DNA of 64,000 bases from Archangium sp. Its GTDB lineage: Bacteria > Myxococcota > Myxococcia > Myxococcales > Myxococcaceae. The notes beneath the pieces are model-generated. The model was not told the origin of the DNA, ran no database searches, and saw only the letters and a program-made list of their open reading frames with translations. A program made the translations under genes and the position numbers. Shown here in pieces: positions 39,601 to 47,792 of this stretch (within the stretch, counting starts at the first letter, position 1; every line of letters starts with the position of its first letter). The stretch is from NCBI GenBank assembly GCA_022843845.1, contig JALHMW010000001.1:124001-188000 (forward strand). Direction: 5' to 3'.

Positions 39601-40418
39601 AGGGCCTCGCGCTCACTGGCGCCTGGGTCGACAAGGAGAAGGGCCTGATGTCGACGATCGTGCTCGAGATGGGCGCGTCGTCTCGCATGTGCGCGATGCT
39701 TCAGGTCGGAGAGCCGGTGGTGCTGATGGGGCCGACCGGCGCGCCGACCGAGATTCCGCATGTGAAGGAGACCGTGCTGCTCGCGGGCGGCGGACTCGGC
39801 AACGCAGTGCTGTTCTCCATCGGCGCGGCGCTCAGGGCCGCTGGCTGTCGCGTGCTGTACTTCGCGGGCTATCGACGCGCGGAAGACGCGTACAAGTTCG
39901 ACGAGCTCGAAGCGTCGGCCGACCAGGTGATCTGGGCCGTCGACGCAGGCACGCCGCTGCTCCCGCGCCGGCCGAAGGATCGGCACTTCGTCGGTAACAT
40001 CGTGCAGGCGATGGTGGCCTACGCCGAGGGCCGCCTGGAGACGCGCGAGTTCGACCTGAAGACCGTCGACCGCATCATCGCCATCGGCAGCGATCGCATG
40101 ATGAACGCGGTGAAGAACGCGCGGCACGGCGTGCTGAAGCCGTTCCTCAAGCCCGAACACTGCGCCATCGGCAGCATCAACTCTCCGATGCAATGCATGA
40201 TGAAGGAGATCTGCGCACAGTGTCTGCAGCGGCACGTCGACCCACGCACCGGCAAGGAGTCGTTCGTCTTCTCGTGCTCCAACCAGGATCAGCCGCTCGA
40301 CTCGGTCGACTTCACGCACCTCGACATGCGGCTGCGGGCGAACTCGGTGCTCGAGAAGCAGGCTGATCTGTTCTTCGCGCACCTGCTGCGACGTCGCGAC
40401 GGCCTGCTGCGGGTGTGA
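36687..40418 (+). CDS. Fused Fe-S/FAD/NAD(P)-dependent oxidoreductase (GltD-like core + PyrK/ferredoxin-reductase-like C-terminus)
   Basis: 'NVMIVGLGPAGYTLSHYLLHEGFTVAGIDGL'; Cys cluster 'YCVVCHEREKDSC...CPGTGHRICNDCMKACIFQ'; C-term 'TVLLAGGGLGNAVLFSIGAAL...QCMMKEICAQCLQ...FSCSNQD'. Confidence 0.85.
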   Translation: MFSPGIDGFTFDDLYQPAGLERLFGRFCMELRALSPDVAIRYDAYRAALAAGRARGGLTAPQESDLLVEVAAFTSKFISRLFRIDRELGALKKQLTGELGLFDFKREFVTRRVFKKGAGDRPKRDELPELDGRMALLLALGFGAELPPVPEGHPHHGPDHERALAEAVLTLMNVERHFAGQKEAQALVETWTRVRTALLSTDAGKAAFGSTLVGDELVQVRGLLSLADRWTYARASFTHTFEGWSTIHQPKPLVFDSLVELKTPNPQTPEVFEGPDAHLRRRDGFGLTDPRFTPREVMNEVDYCVVCHEREKDSCSKGIKEKDPIAAGNTFKKNPLGVPLAGCPLEEHISEMHVLKGRGDSLGALTMVMLDNPMCPGTGHRICNDCMKACIFQKQEPVNIPQIETSTLTDVLAMPYGFEIYGLLTRWNPLNARRPYAAPANGKNVMIVGLGPAGYTLSHYLLHEGFTVAGIDGLKIEPFPDALTGKNGHALTPIRDWKEIASTLDTRILEGFGGVSEYGITVRWDKSFLTLIHLTLARREGFKAYGGIRFGGTLTVDDAWAMGVDHIAIAAGAGKPTLVPMKNNLLRGVRAASDFLMALQLTGAFKKDSLANMQVRLPAIVIGGGLTGIDTATELFAYYPVQVEKVLSRHESLAGSIGEDAVFAKLNPEELDVYREFLEHGRAIRAERERAAKAHEAPDFVPLVRSWGGVSLCYRRSLAESPAYRLNHEEVAEALEEGIRFIERVTPVEAVPDEFGAVKALKFERMAVSDGKLKATGTFYELPARTVCVAAGTAPNVTYEREYPGTFKLAANGSVFRSHVLEEVDGALVLREAPEHSDIGRDTGFFTSYEKHGRFVTYYGDNHPTYNGNVVRAMASARDGYPSVVQLFAKELAAQRDVDQPSRDAGRTTFFQRLDSAFLATVEAVNRLTPTIVEVIVRAPYAAQHFLPGQFYRLQNFERTAPIVEGTRLTMEGLALTGAWVDKEKGLMSTIVLEMGASSRMCAMLQVGEPVVLMGPTGAPTEIPHVKETVLLAGGGLGNAVLFSIGAALRAAGCRVLYFAGYRRAEDAYKFDELEASADQVIWAVDAGTPLLPRRPKDRHFVGNIVQAMVAYAEGRLETREFDLKTVDRIIAIGSDRMMNAVKNARHGVLKPFLKPEHCAIGSINSPMQCMMKEICAQCLQRHVDPRTGKESFVFSCSNQDQPLDSVDFTHLDMRLRANSVLEKQADLFFAHLLRRRDGLLRV

Positions 40419-40449
40419 ATTTTCGGGCAGGGCGCTCGGTCAGTGCCTC

Positions 40450-41925
40450 GTGCTCCGCCAGCTGGCCCTGATGCTCGTCCTCACCAGCGCCTGTTCGCTG
40501 CGTCAGGCCCGGCTGGAGACGACGAAAGAACGGCTGTCAGCGAAGGCCGCCGACCCGGAGTGTGGCCCCGTTGGCGTTCGTCGCGCGGCGCTCGCGAGTC
40601 GATGGGGCGAGTACCTGCGCGTTCACGTCAAGACGCCGGCGCTGCTGACCGGTGAAGCGCGACTGCACGTGGGTGCCAGGCCGATGCCACTCAAGGCGTT
40701 CTCCGTGACGGGTGACGAGCTGGTGTTCGAGGCGAAGTGGCCGAACGAGAAGCTGAGCGTGCCGTCGGGCCTCGAGAAGGATCTCGTGCTCGATCTCACG
40801 CTGACCGGCCTGTCGAGCGCGGCGGGGGACTGCAAAGGCGTCGAGGTCACCATCGAGCAGGGCGCGTTCCAGCCCACCGTCGAGGAACAGGCGTGGGTCG
40901 ACGAGCTGATTCGCCGAGGAGGCCCTGACGTCGAGGCGTGGCGCGCGCAGCAGGCGCCAAAGGCCGTGGCAGTTCGTTCGCCAGCACCACCTCCCGCGCC
41001 GCGAGTCTCCGCGCTCGTCGCCGCGCGACCGAAGACCGTCGTCCGCCACGTCTCCGACGAGACCGAGTGGGCCAGATGGGTCGGTGAAGAGGCCTCTGGC
41101 GCAGACGCGATTCGTTGGGCCGAGTGGCCGCTCGCCAACATCATCAGGAGCGCTGGTGAAGGCGCCGCGCTCGCCCGAGGCGCGTGGGTGGTGTTGGTCA
41201 GCCGTGGCGACGAGGTGCGCGCCAACACCGAAGCGGCGGCCGCGCACTACGAGGTGCCCGCGCCACGCACCGCTCGCGAGCTGACCAAGCTGCTCACCAT
41301 CATCCGAAGTGAAGTCGAGACCGACGACGCCGCGATGCTGACGCTCTTCGCCGGCCGGGCGACGACTGGCGAGGCGATCACGAAGGCCGGAGCGACGGCG
41401 CCCCTCGAGCGGCTCGCCTCCGTCCTTCCACGAGACAAGGCGCGCGCAGCCGAGGCGGCGTCACAGGCCCTGATGTTCGCGACCGCCTTCGAGCTGACCT
41501 GGCCGTTGCCGGCGACGACCCGGGTCTCATCTGGGTTCGGGTACCGGAAACACCCGACGCTCGGAGGCGTGCGCCTGCACACTGGCGTCGACCTCCCGGT
41601 GCCATCGGGAACACCAGTTCACGCGAGCGGCGCCGGCGTCGTGGTGCGCGCGGGCAGCGACTCGGTGAACGGCCGCTACCTCGTCATCGATCACGGCTTC
41701 GGCGTCACGACGGCCTACCTGCACAACTCGGAGGTTCTGGTCGTCGAAGGCCAACAGGTCGCAGCGAGCGACGTGGTGTCCATCTCGGGCAACACGGGCC
41801 GCAGCACGGGCCCGCACCTGCACTACCAGCTCGAGCTCGAGCGGCGTCCCGTCGATCCCCTGCTCTTCAACCCTCGCCCACAGGCCTCGCCGGACCTCGT
41901 CGCGACCACGCACACGCACTTCTAA
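40450..41925 (+). CDS. M23 family metallopeptidase, putative lipoprotein
   Basis: 'LVLTSACSL' lipobox; 'SGFGYRKHPTLGGVRLHTGVDLPVPSGTPVHASGAGVV...GRSTGPHLHYQLELERRPVDPLLF'. Confidence 0.92.
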   Translation: MLRQLALMLVLTSACSLRQARLETTKERLSAKAADPECGPVGVRRAALASRWGEYLRVHVKTPALLTGEARLHVGARPMPLKAFSVTGDELVFEAKWPNEKLSVPSGLEKDLVLDLTLTGLSSAAGDCKGVEVTIEQGAFQPTVEEQAWVDELIRRGGPDVEAWRAQQAPKAVAVRSPAPPPAPRVSALVAARPKTVVRHVSDETEWARWVGEEASGADAIRWAEWPLANIIRSAGEGAALARGAWVVLVSRGDEVRANTEAAAAHYEVPAPRTARELTKLLTIIRSEVETDDAAMLTLFAGRATTGEAITKAGATAPLERLASVLPRDKARAAEAASQALMFATAFELTWPLPATTRVSSGFGYRKHPTLGGVRLHTGVDLPVPSGTPVHASGAGVVVRAGSDSVNGRYLVIDHGFGVTTAYLHNSEVLVVEGQQVAASDVVSISGNTGRSTGPHLHYQLELERRPVDPLLFNPRPQASPDLVATTHTHF

Positions 41926-42344
41926 GCGCCGGGAGCCCACCCCGGTGGCGCGAGCTCGAAGTGCTCGAAGTCGAAGCCTGGCGCGACAGTGCAGCTCACC
42001 AGGGTCCACTCCCCCGTCGTCGCTGCCGCCTGCCACGCGCCTGCGGGAACGATGGCCTGAGGTCGCTCGCCAGCCAGCACGTTCGGCCCAAGGCGCACCG
42101 TCCGTTCTGCCTTGCCGTCATCCGACAGGCCCAGCTCGAGCGGCGCGCCGGCGTGAAAGAGCCACACCTCGACCGCGTCGACGCGATGCCAGTGCGACCG
42201 TTGGCCCGCCTTCAGCAGGAAGTAAATCGCGGTCGAGTGCGCGCGGCCGTTCGTCGACGCAGCGTCTCGAAACGTCTCGGCGTACCAGCCGCCCTCGGGG
42301 TGCTGCTTCAGACCCAACTCGCGAATGATCTCGTCGGCCGTCAT
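41922..42344 (-). CDS. DUF985-type cupin domain protein
   Basis: 'LGLKQHPEGGWYAETFRD...STAIYFLLKAGQRSHWHRVDAVEVWLFHAGAPLEL'. Confidence 0.88.
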   Translation of the reverse strand: MTADEIIRELGLKQHPEGGWYAETFRDAASTNGRAHSTAIYFLLKAGQRSHWHRVDAVEVWLFHAGAPLELGLSDDGKAERTVRLGPNVLAGERPQAIVPAGAWQAAATTGEWTLVSCTVAPGFDFEHFELAPPGWAPGA

Positions 42345-43309
42345 GTGCCCTCCATCTCCTGGAGCGTCGGCAGGCCAGCCACGGCGCCCAGCTTCGTCAC
42401 GACCCGCGACCCCACCGCACAGCCGAAGTGCGCCGCGTCTTCGAGGTCCTCGATGGGAAGCGCTGCGAGTTCCTGCCTCGTGCCCACGAGCGCCGCGAGC
42501 GTCGTCAGCAGGCCCGAGGTGAAGCCATCTCCAGCGCCTGTCGTATCGACGACCTTCACGCGCGGTGCAGGCACGCGTCGCGTCTCACCGTTGAACCGGA
42601 ACGCCGCGCCCTTCGCACCACACGTCACGACCGAGAGCAGCACGCCGTGCGCCTCGAGCCGCTCCAGGGCCTCGTCGACGTCGGTGGTGCCGGTGACGAA
42701 GCCGATCTCTTCGTCCGACAGCTTCACGATCGCCAGCATCGGGAGCAGCTCGTTCAGCAGCCCGCGCAGCTCGGACGCGTCGGGCCAGAGGTGCAGGCGC
42801 AGGTTGGGATCCGACGAGGTCAACCGCCCGGCCTTGAACGAGCGCCGCACGGTCGCCGTCACGGCCTTCCGCGCTTTCGGCTGCAAGAGCGAGTTCGTCC
42901 CGATGTGGAGGATTCGCGCCTTCGCGATCGTCGCCGCAGCCCGCTTCGTGTCGCGCTCGTCGAGGAACTGCTCGGCCGCCTGCGCCCGGTAGAACGTGAA
43001 CGAGCGCTCGCCCGATTTGGTGAGCGAGACGAAGCCGAGGCCGGTCTTCCCTTCATCCGTGTGGCGGAAGAACGTCGTGTCGACACCCTCGTCGTCGAGC
43101 CGCTGGTGCAGGAAGTGGCCGAACTCATCGTCACCGACGACGCCGACGATCCCGCTGCTCCCGCCCAGCCGCGCCACGCCGACCGTCACGTTCGCCGGAG
43201 CTCCACCCAGGCACGGCGTCCACCGCGTCACGTCACGCACGCGCTGCCCGCGTTGATCGGGAAGAAAGTCGACGAGCGCTTCACCAAGGCAAATGACGTC
43301 GTGGCTCAA
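42341..43309 (-). CDS. PfkB family carbohydrate kinase
   Basis: 'VICLGEALVDFLPD', 'PCLGGAPANVTVGVARLGG', 'VVDTTGAGDGFTSGLL'. Confidence 0.92.
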   Translation of the reverse strand: MSHDVICLGEALVDFLPDQRGQRVRDVTRWTPCLGGAPANVTVGVARLGGSSGIVGVVGDDEFGHFLHQRLDDEGVDTTFFRHTDEGKTGLGFVSLTKSGERSFTFYRAQAAEQFLDERDTKRAAATIAKARILHIGTNSLLQPKARKAVTATVRRSFKAGRLTSSDPNLRLHLWPDASELRGLLNELLPMLAIVKLSDEEIGFVTGTTDVDEALERLEAHGVLLSVVTCGAKGAAFRFNGETRRVPAPRVKVVDTTGAGDGFTSGLLTTLAALVGTRQELAALPIEDLEDAAHFGCAVGSRVVTKLGAVAGLPTLQEMEGT

Positions 43310-44043
43310 TCGGTGCCTACCTGTTCCATGAAGTCGACGGACTTGAGCTTTCGCCCGAGGTGGTGCGCGATGAAGACGTTGAGGATCTCCCGGCCGCGCG
43401 CCCGCAGGTCGGCAGACAACGGCGTTCGTTCACCCGCCTGGAGCCTCGACAGCGCCTCGACGATCTGCGGCGAGACGGGAAACCCACGAGGCACGCGCGG
43501 CGAACACGGGTAGCACACGACGCCGCCCTGCTCGGGGTCGAACCGGGGGCGCTCTCCCGTCGGCTGGCCGCACATGGCACACGGCGCGAAGCTGGGCATG
43601 AAGCCGGCCTGCGCGAGCGCGTCGAGCTCGAAGAGCAACAGGGACGTCGGGCCCGCCTCCTTCGCGTCGAGCTTCTGCAAATAGTCGCGAAGCCCATCGA
43701 ACAGCTGCGCGTGCGGCTCGTGATCACGGGTCAGCTCTCGAATGAGCTCGAGGCAATACAGCAGCCTCGCGATGCGCGGCAGATCGTCACGCAGCCGATG
43801 AAAGCTCTGCACGATGTCGACGCCGTCGAGGCGGTACACGTCTCCACGACGCTCGACCAACCTCGCACGCAAGTGGGTGCCGGCTTCGAGCGCGCCCGCG
43901 AACCGGCGCTTCGACTTCCGTGCACCGGCCGCGAACGCCGAGAGCCTGCCCCGGTCCTTCGTGAACAAGGTGACGATGCGATCGGCTTCGCCGTAGTCGA
44001 CCGTCGAGAGCACGAGCGCCTCGTCGACGATCTGCACGCTCAC
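43306..44043 (-). CDS. recO: DNA repair protein RecO
   Basis: 'VDEALVLSTVDYGEADRIVTLFTKDRGRLSAFAAGARKSKRRF', zinc-type 'CAMCGQ...CYPC'. Confidence 0.92.
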   Translation of the reverse strand: MSVQIVDEALVLSTVDYGEADRIVTLFTKDRGRLSAFAAGARKSKRRFAGALEAGTHLRARLVERRGDVYRLDGVDIVQSFHRLRDDLPRIARLLYCLELIRELTRDHEPHAQLFDGLRDYLQKLDAKEAGPTSLLLFELDALAQAGFMPSFAPCAMCGQPTGERPRFDPEQGGVVCYPCSPRVPRGFPVSPQIVEALSRLQAGERTPLSADLRARGREILNVFIAHHLGRKLKSVDFMEQVGTD

Positions 44044-44477
44044 CGAAGGCTCCACGACGCGCGCTGCACGAAGACCCACGCGGCCTGGAGGAAGAACCAG
44101 AGCGCTCCGGCGAGCAGCAGCGCCACCGTCGCCAGGACGCCTGCGATGGCGTGCTCCCGGCGAGCGACCTCGAGCGCCTGTGGATCGAACTCGAGCGGCT
44201 TCGGCGCCTCGGCCAGCGCATCGAAGCGCGACAACGTCTCGTCGACGGGGAGCCCGACCGCACCGGCGTACGTCCGCAGCGCGTTGAGCACGAAGACCCG
44301 CTCGGGCCACTTCTCGGACTCACCGTCTTCGATGGCGCCCACCAGCAGCGAGGGCAGCTTCGTCGCCTTCACCACGTCGGAGCGCGACAACCCGCGACGT
44401 TCGCGCTGCGTGACGAGGTACTTGCCGAACTCGAGCCGCGCGCGTTCGGCGGGCGCTCCTGACGACTCGGCGTTCAC
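44040..44477 (-). CDS. RodZ-like helix-turn-helix protein with TM segment
   Basis: 'FGKYLVTQRERRGLSRSDVVKATKLPSLLVGAIEDGE'; hydrophobic 'AGVLATVALLLAGALWFFL'. Confidence 0.75.
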   Translation of the reverse strand: MNAESSGAPAERARLEFGKYLVTQRERRGLSRSDVVKATKLPSLLVGAIEDGESEKWPERVFVLNALRTYAGAVGLPVDETLSRFDALAEAPKPLEFDPQALEVARREHAIAGVLATVALLLAGALWFFLQAAWVFVQRASWSLR

Positions 44478-44479
44478 GC

Positions 44480-45685
44480 TTACGACTGCTCCTTGAGCTT
44501 CAAGCAGAGGTCTTTGAGGTCGAGGTTGGTGGCCTTCTCGAAGCACTGCTGGAAGCTCTTGATGGCCTCGTCCTTCTTGCCGGCGCGCAGCTGGCACAGG
44601 CCAGTCTTCTGGAACCCGTCGGGCGCCTCAGGGCAGGCGTCGTGGTAGCGCGAGTACTGCTTGCACGACTCGTCTTCCTGTCCCTGCTCGCTGAACAGCT
44701 GACCGAGCTGCGAGTAGCCGAGGCAGTACTTCGGGTTGATGGTGACGGACGCCTTGAGGTGCTCGGTGGCGTTCTTCACGTCGCCCTTCTTGTAGAGCGC
44801 CCAGCCCATGTTGCCGTGGGCGATGAAGGGGGCTCCGTAGAGCACGTCGTTGAGCGCCTTCTCGTAGAGCGCGATGGCCTCGTCGTAGCGCTTCATGTCC
44901 ATGTACAGGTTGCCGAGGTTGGTCATCGCCTCTGAGAAGGGCTGCTTGAGCTCGATGGCCTTCTCGTAGGCGACCTTCGCCTCGTCGAGCTTCCCGAACG
45001 AGTGATGGAGCAGGATGCCCTTGACGTGCCACGCCTCGGCGAAGTTCCGGTTGAGCTCGAGCGCCTTCTCGATCTCGGTGTACGACTGCTGGCCGTTGCG
45101 CGAGATGAGGCCGACCGCGAGATCGTAGTGGCTCTGGGCCTTGTCGCGGTTCTCCTGGCTGACCCAGTGCGCGCACGACGAGACGAGGAACGAGAGACAG
45201 AACGCGGCGAAGAGCTTGCCGATGTTCACCACGCCGCCCTTCTGGCCGGTGGCGGGCTTGCCGCCTGGCTCCATGGGCACGCCGGGCACCGCAGACGGCG
45301 GCGGCGGCTCACGCTGGAAGACGGGAGCGCTGCGGATGATCGTCTCCTGCTCGTCGGGCGGGCGGCCGCGGAAGTTCAGGTTGTCCATGATGAAGCCCAT
45401 GGACTCGACGAAGCCCAGGGCCTCGGCCTCTTCGGCCTGGTACTTGTCGGCGGCCACGGTGCCGTTGGTGGGCACGTAGACGGCGCACTGCCCGGCGTCG
45501 CTCAGGTACAGGTAGACGAAGACCGCGAAGCCGCTGGGGCCCCGCAGACCGAGCACGTAGGCCGTCGCAGGCCCGGCGCTGCGGCCCGGCACGGCCAGGT
45601 GCGGCTGGTTGAGTGACTGGTAGAGCTGAACGACCTGCTCCTTGACTGCTGGCAGGCCCTTGAGGCGCTCGTCGATCGTGTACAT
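44480..45685 (-). CDS. TPR protein; Tgl/PilF-like C-terminal half behind an extra N-terminal domain
   Basis: 'NIGKLFAAFCLSFLVSSCAHWVSQENRDKAQSHYDLAVGLI' followed by TPR repeats; about 150-aa N-terminal domain precedes the lipobox. Confidence 0.75.
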   Translation of the reverse strand: MYTIDERLKGLPAVKEQVVQLYQSLNQPHLAVPGRSAGPATAYVLGLRGPSGFAVFVYLYLSDAGQCAVYVPTNGTVAADKYQAEEAEALGFVESMGFIMDNLNFRGRPPDEQETIIRSAPVFQREPPPPSAVPGVPMEPGGKPATGQKGGVVNIGKLFAAFCLSFLVSSCAHWVSQENRDKAQSHYDLAVGLISRNGQQSYTEIEKALELNRNFAEAWHVKGILLHHSFGKLDEAKVAYEKAIELKQPFSEAMTNLGNLYMDMKRYDEAIALYEKALNDVLYGAPFIAHGNMGWALYKKGDVKNATEHLKASVTINPKYCLGYSQLGQLFSEQGQEDESCKQYSRYHDACPEAPDGFQKTGLCQLRAGKKDEAIKSFQQCFEKATNLDLKDLCLKLKEQS

Positions 45686-45706
45686 GCGAGAGGTCTTCTA
45701 CACCCT

Positions 45707-46300
45707 TCAGCGCGTGGTGACGCTGAACTCCTGCCGTACGTCGTTGCTGTCGGCGGCGGTGCGCTCGAACTTGATGAGCGGCGTCTCGATGGTGACTTGA
45801 TCGGCCGTCATGGTGCCTTCTCCGATGATGACGCGGAAGAAGTGGTCGGCCCGGGTCGACTTGGGCTGGTCCTTCTGGTTCAGCACCTTGCGCGCCTGCA
45901 GCAGCACCTGGTTCTTCCCTGGAGCGAAGTGCTTGGTGATGTCAGAGACGATCTGCTCGTCGTCGCTGCGCAGCGTGCGGATGAACTTGCCGTTGATGTA
46001 GAGGTCGATGTCGTACTCGGTGCGGCCGAGCACGTTCTGCTCGGTGACGACGAAGTACTTCTTGGTGACGAGGCCTTCCTCCTTCACCCCGGTGTTCTGC
46101 TTGTCGGCCGAGATGGTGACCTTCTTCACCGCGTAGCCGGGCGCGTCGATGTGCACGTTGCCCTTCTCGTCGATGGTGACGTTCACCTTGGTGAAGTTCT
46201 GGTTCGAGAGGCCCTCGACGTTGACGCCGTTGACGTAGACGTCGGCCGCCGACGCGACGGTCGCGAGGAGCGCGGTGAGGAACAGGGTGGAACGGGTCAT
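45707..46300 (-). CDS. Hypothetical exported protein
   Basis: Signal peptide 'MTRSTLFLTALLATVASAADVYVNG'. Confidence 0.75.
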   Translation of the reverse strand: MTRSTLFLTALLATVASAADVYVNGVNVEGLSNQNFTKVNVTIDEKGNVHIDAPGYAVKKVTISADKQNTGVKEEGLVTKKYFVVTEQNVLGRTEYDIDLYINGKFIRTLRSDDEQIVSDITKHFAPGKNQVLLQARKVLNQKDQPKSTRADHFFRVIIGEGTMTADQVTIETPLIKFERTAADSNDVRQEFSVTTR

Positions 46301-46606
46301 CGAAGGAACTCCTGGAACGTCGCTCAGGTCCGGCCGGTGAGAACGGTCTAGCGCACCCGCACGGCCTTGGGGATGGGGCGATGTGCTTCGGAACGGCGAG
46401 ACAAGAACGACCAGAATGAGCGAGGGCCCTGTCGACCCGGGCAGGGAGGTCTGGCCCCGGAACACTCGAGCTTGTCGGTCCAGCCAGGAGCCCCTTGAAG
46501 GCGGCCCGTTGATCACGATTTCTGAGTTGCGCGCGGCCCGCGAGGAACATCGATGCAGCGTTCAGTGGATTGAGGGCACAATCGAAGACCTATACTTATC
46601 TACACG

Positions 46607-47017
46607 TCACCCAACAAAGAACCTGATTGACCAGACTTGATTCGAGACCGGCCTAAAGAGTGACATCTGTTCTGGCAAAATTCCGTCTGCGACAGAGATC
46701 CGGATCTCGTACGAACCTGGTTCGAGGACGCGTGATACGCGGAAATACACCCGCGTATCCGATGCTCCGGCATGTTCAAGTGTGGCAAGGCGGTCATTAC
46801 CCGACCAAACGCCCAGGGCCTTCAGCGAAAACGACTCAATCGTGCTTGAGCCAAAAAAGAACTCCATCGGAATCGATGCTACCGCAAGCGTCGCCCCGTC
46901 ACCGATACTTGGGATGAGCGGGAAAGCACCAATTGGAGGTGATGGTGTTCCACTGGTCAGCACAGGCGAGCAAGACCCAAACATCAGCAAAGCAAGTCCG
47001 AGGACTAAACCGCGCAT
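46607..47017 (-). CDS. Small putative lipoprotein
   Basis: 'MRGLVLGLALLMFGSCSPVLTS' lipobox. Confidence 0.55.
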   Translation of the reverse strand: MRGLVLGLALLMFGSCSPVLTSGTPSPPIGAFPLIPSIGDGATLAVASIPMEFFFGSSTIESFSLKALGVWSGNDRLATLEHAGASDTRVYFRVSRVLEPGSYEIRISVADGILPEQMSLFRPVSNQVWSIRFFVG

Positions 47018-47273
47018 GTTGGACCACCGACTTCAAACAACGAGTGAGGTGAGCAAGGGAGACAGTCAGTGCGTAGGGGCAAACTACAAAGCACCCAGCA
47101 CAGGGCACAAGAAGGCTGGCGCGCACCGCAACCGCGCGGACCGCTCATCAGTCGGCGGATTAGTCAGACCCGAAGGGCCTCCTGATTCAAAGAGGTTGGC
47201 GCGTTCGCCCGGCCGTCAGTGGGCCAAACCGTTGGCAACTCACGGCAACTTCGGTTAGCGCACCCATGCCCAC

Positions 47274-47792
47274 ATGAGCTTCTTCACGCGCCTCAAACTC
47301 GCCCTGATCTTCCTCTTCGGTGGAGCCGCATTGCCCGTCGCGGCCACGCCTGCGCTGCCTGCGCCGGAGCCGACGCCCGCTCCTCCGCCTGCGCCGTTGA
47401 CGCCGGAAGAGCAGCACGCCGCAGCGCTGTTCTTCCTCGGCCTGCTCCAGCGTGAAGGCCGCCTCATCGACTTCCTCCAGGAAGACATCGCGGGCGCGTC
47501 AGACGCCGATCTCGGAGCCGCCTCACGCGTCGTCCACACCGGCTGCAAGAAGGTCCTGTCCCAGTACCTCGCCCTCGCGCCGGTCGTCACCGACGGCGAA
47601 GGCTCGACGATCTCGGTGCCACAAGGCTTCGACGCCAGCCGCTTCCGGCTCACCGGCAACGTCACCGGCCAGGGCCCATGGAAGGGCAGCCTCAAACACC
47701 ACGGCTGGGCCTGCACGAAGATCGACCTGCCCACCGTGCCGACGACCGTCGACGTGAAGGTCATCGCGCCCGCTGAAGTCGAGCTGCCGTGA
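47274..47792 (+). CDS. DUF2760-like protein
   Basis: 'AALFFLGLLQREGRLIDFLQEDIAGASDADLGAASRVVHTGCKKVL' and adjacency to Hsp70 genes. Confidence 0.8.
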   Translation: MSFFTRLKLALIFLFGGAALPVAATPALPAPEPTPAPPPAPLTPEEQHAAALFFLGLLQREGRLIDFLQEDIAGASDADLGAASRVVHTGCKKVLSQYLALAPVVTDGEGSTISVPQGFDASRFRLTGNVTGQGPWKGSLKHHGWACTKIDLPTVPTTVDVKVIAPAEVELP

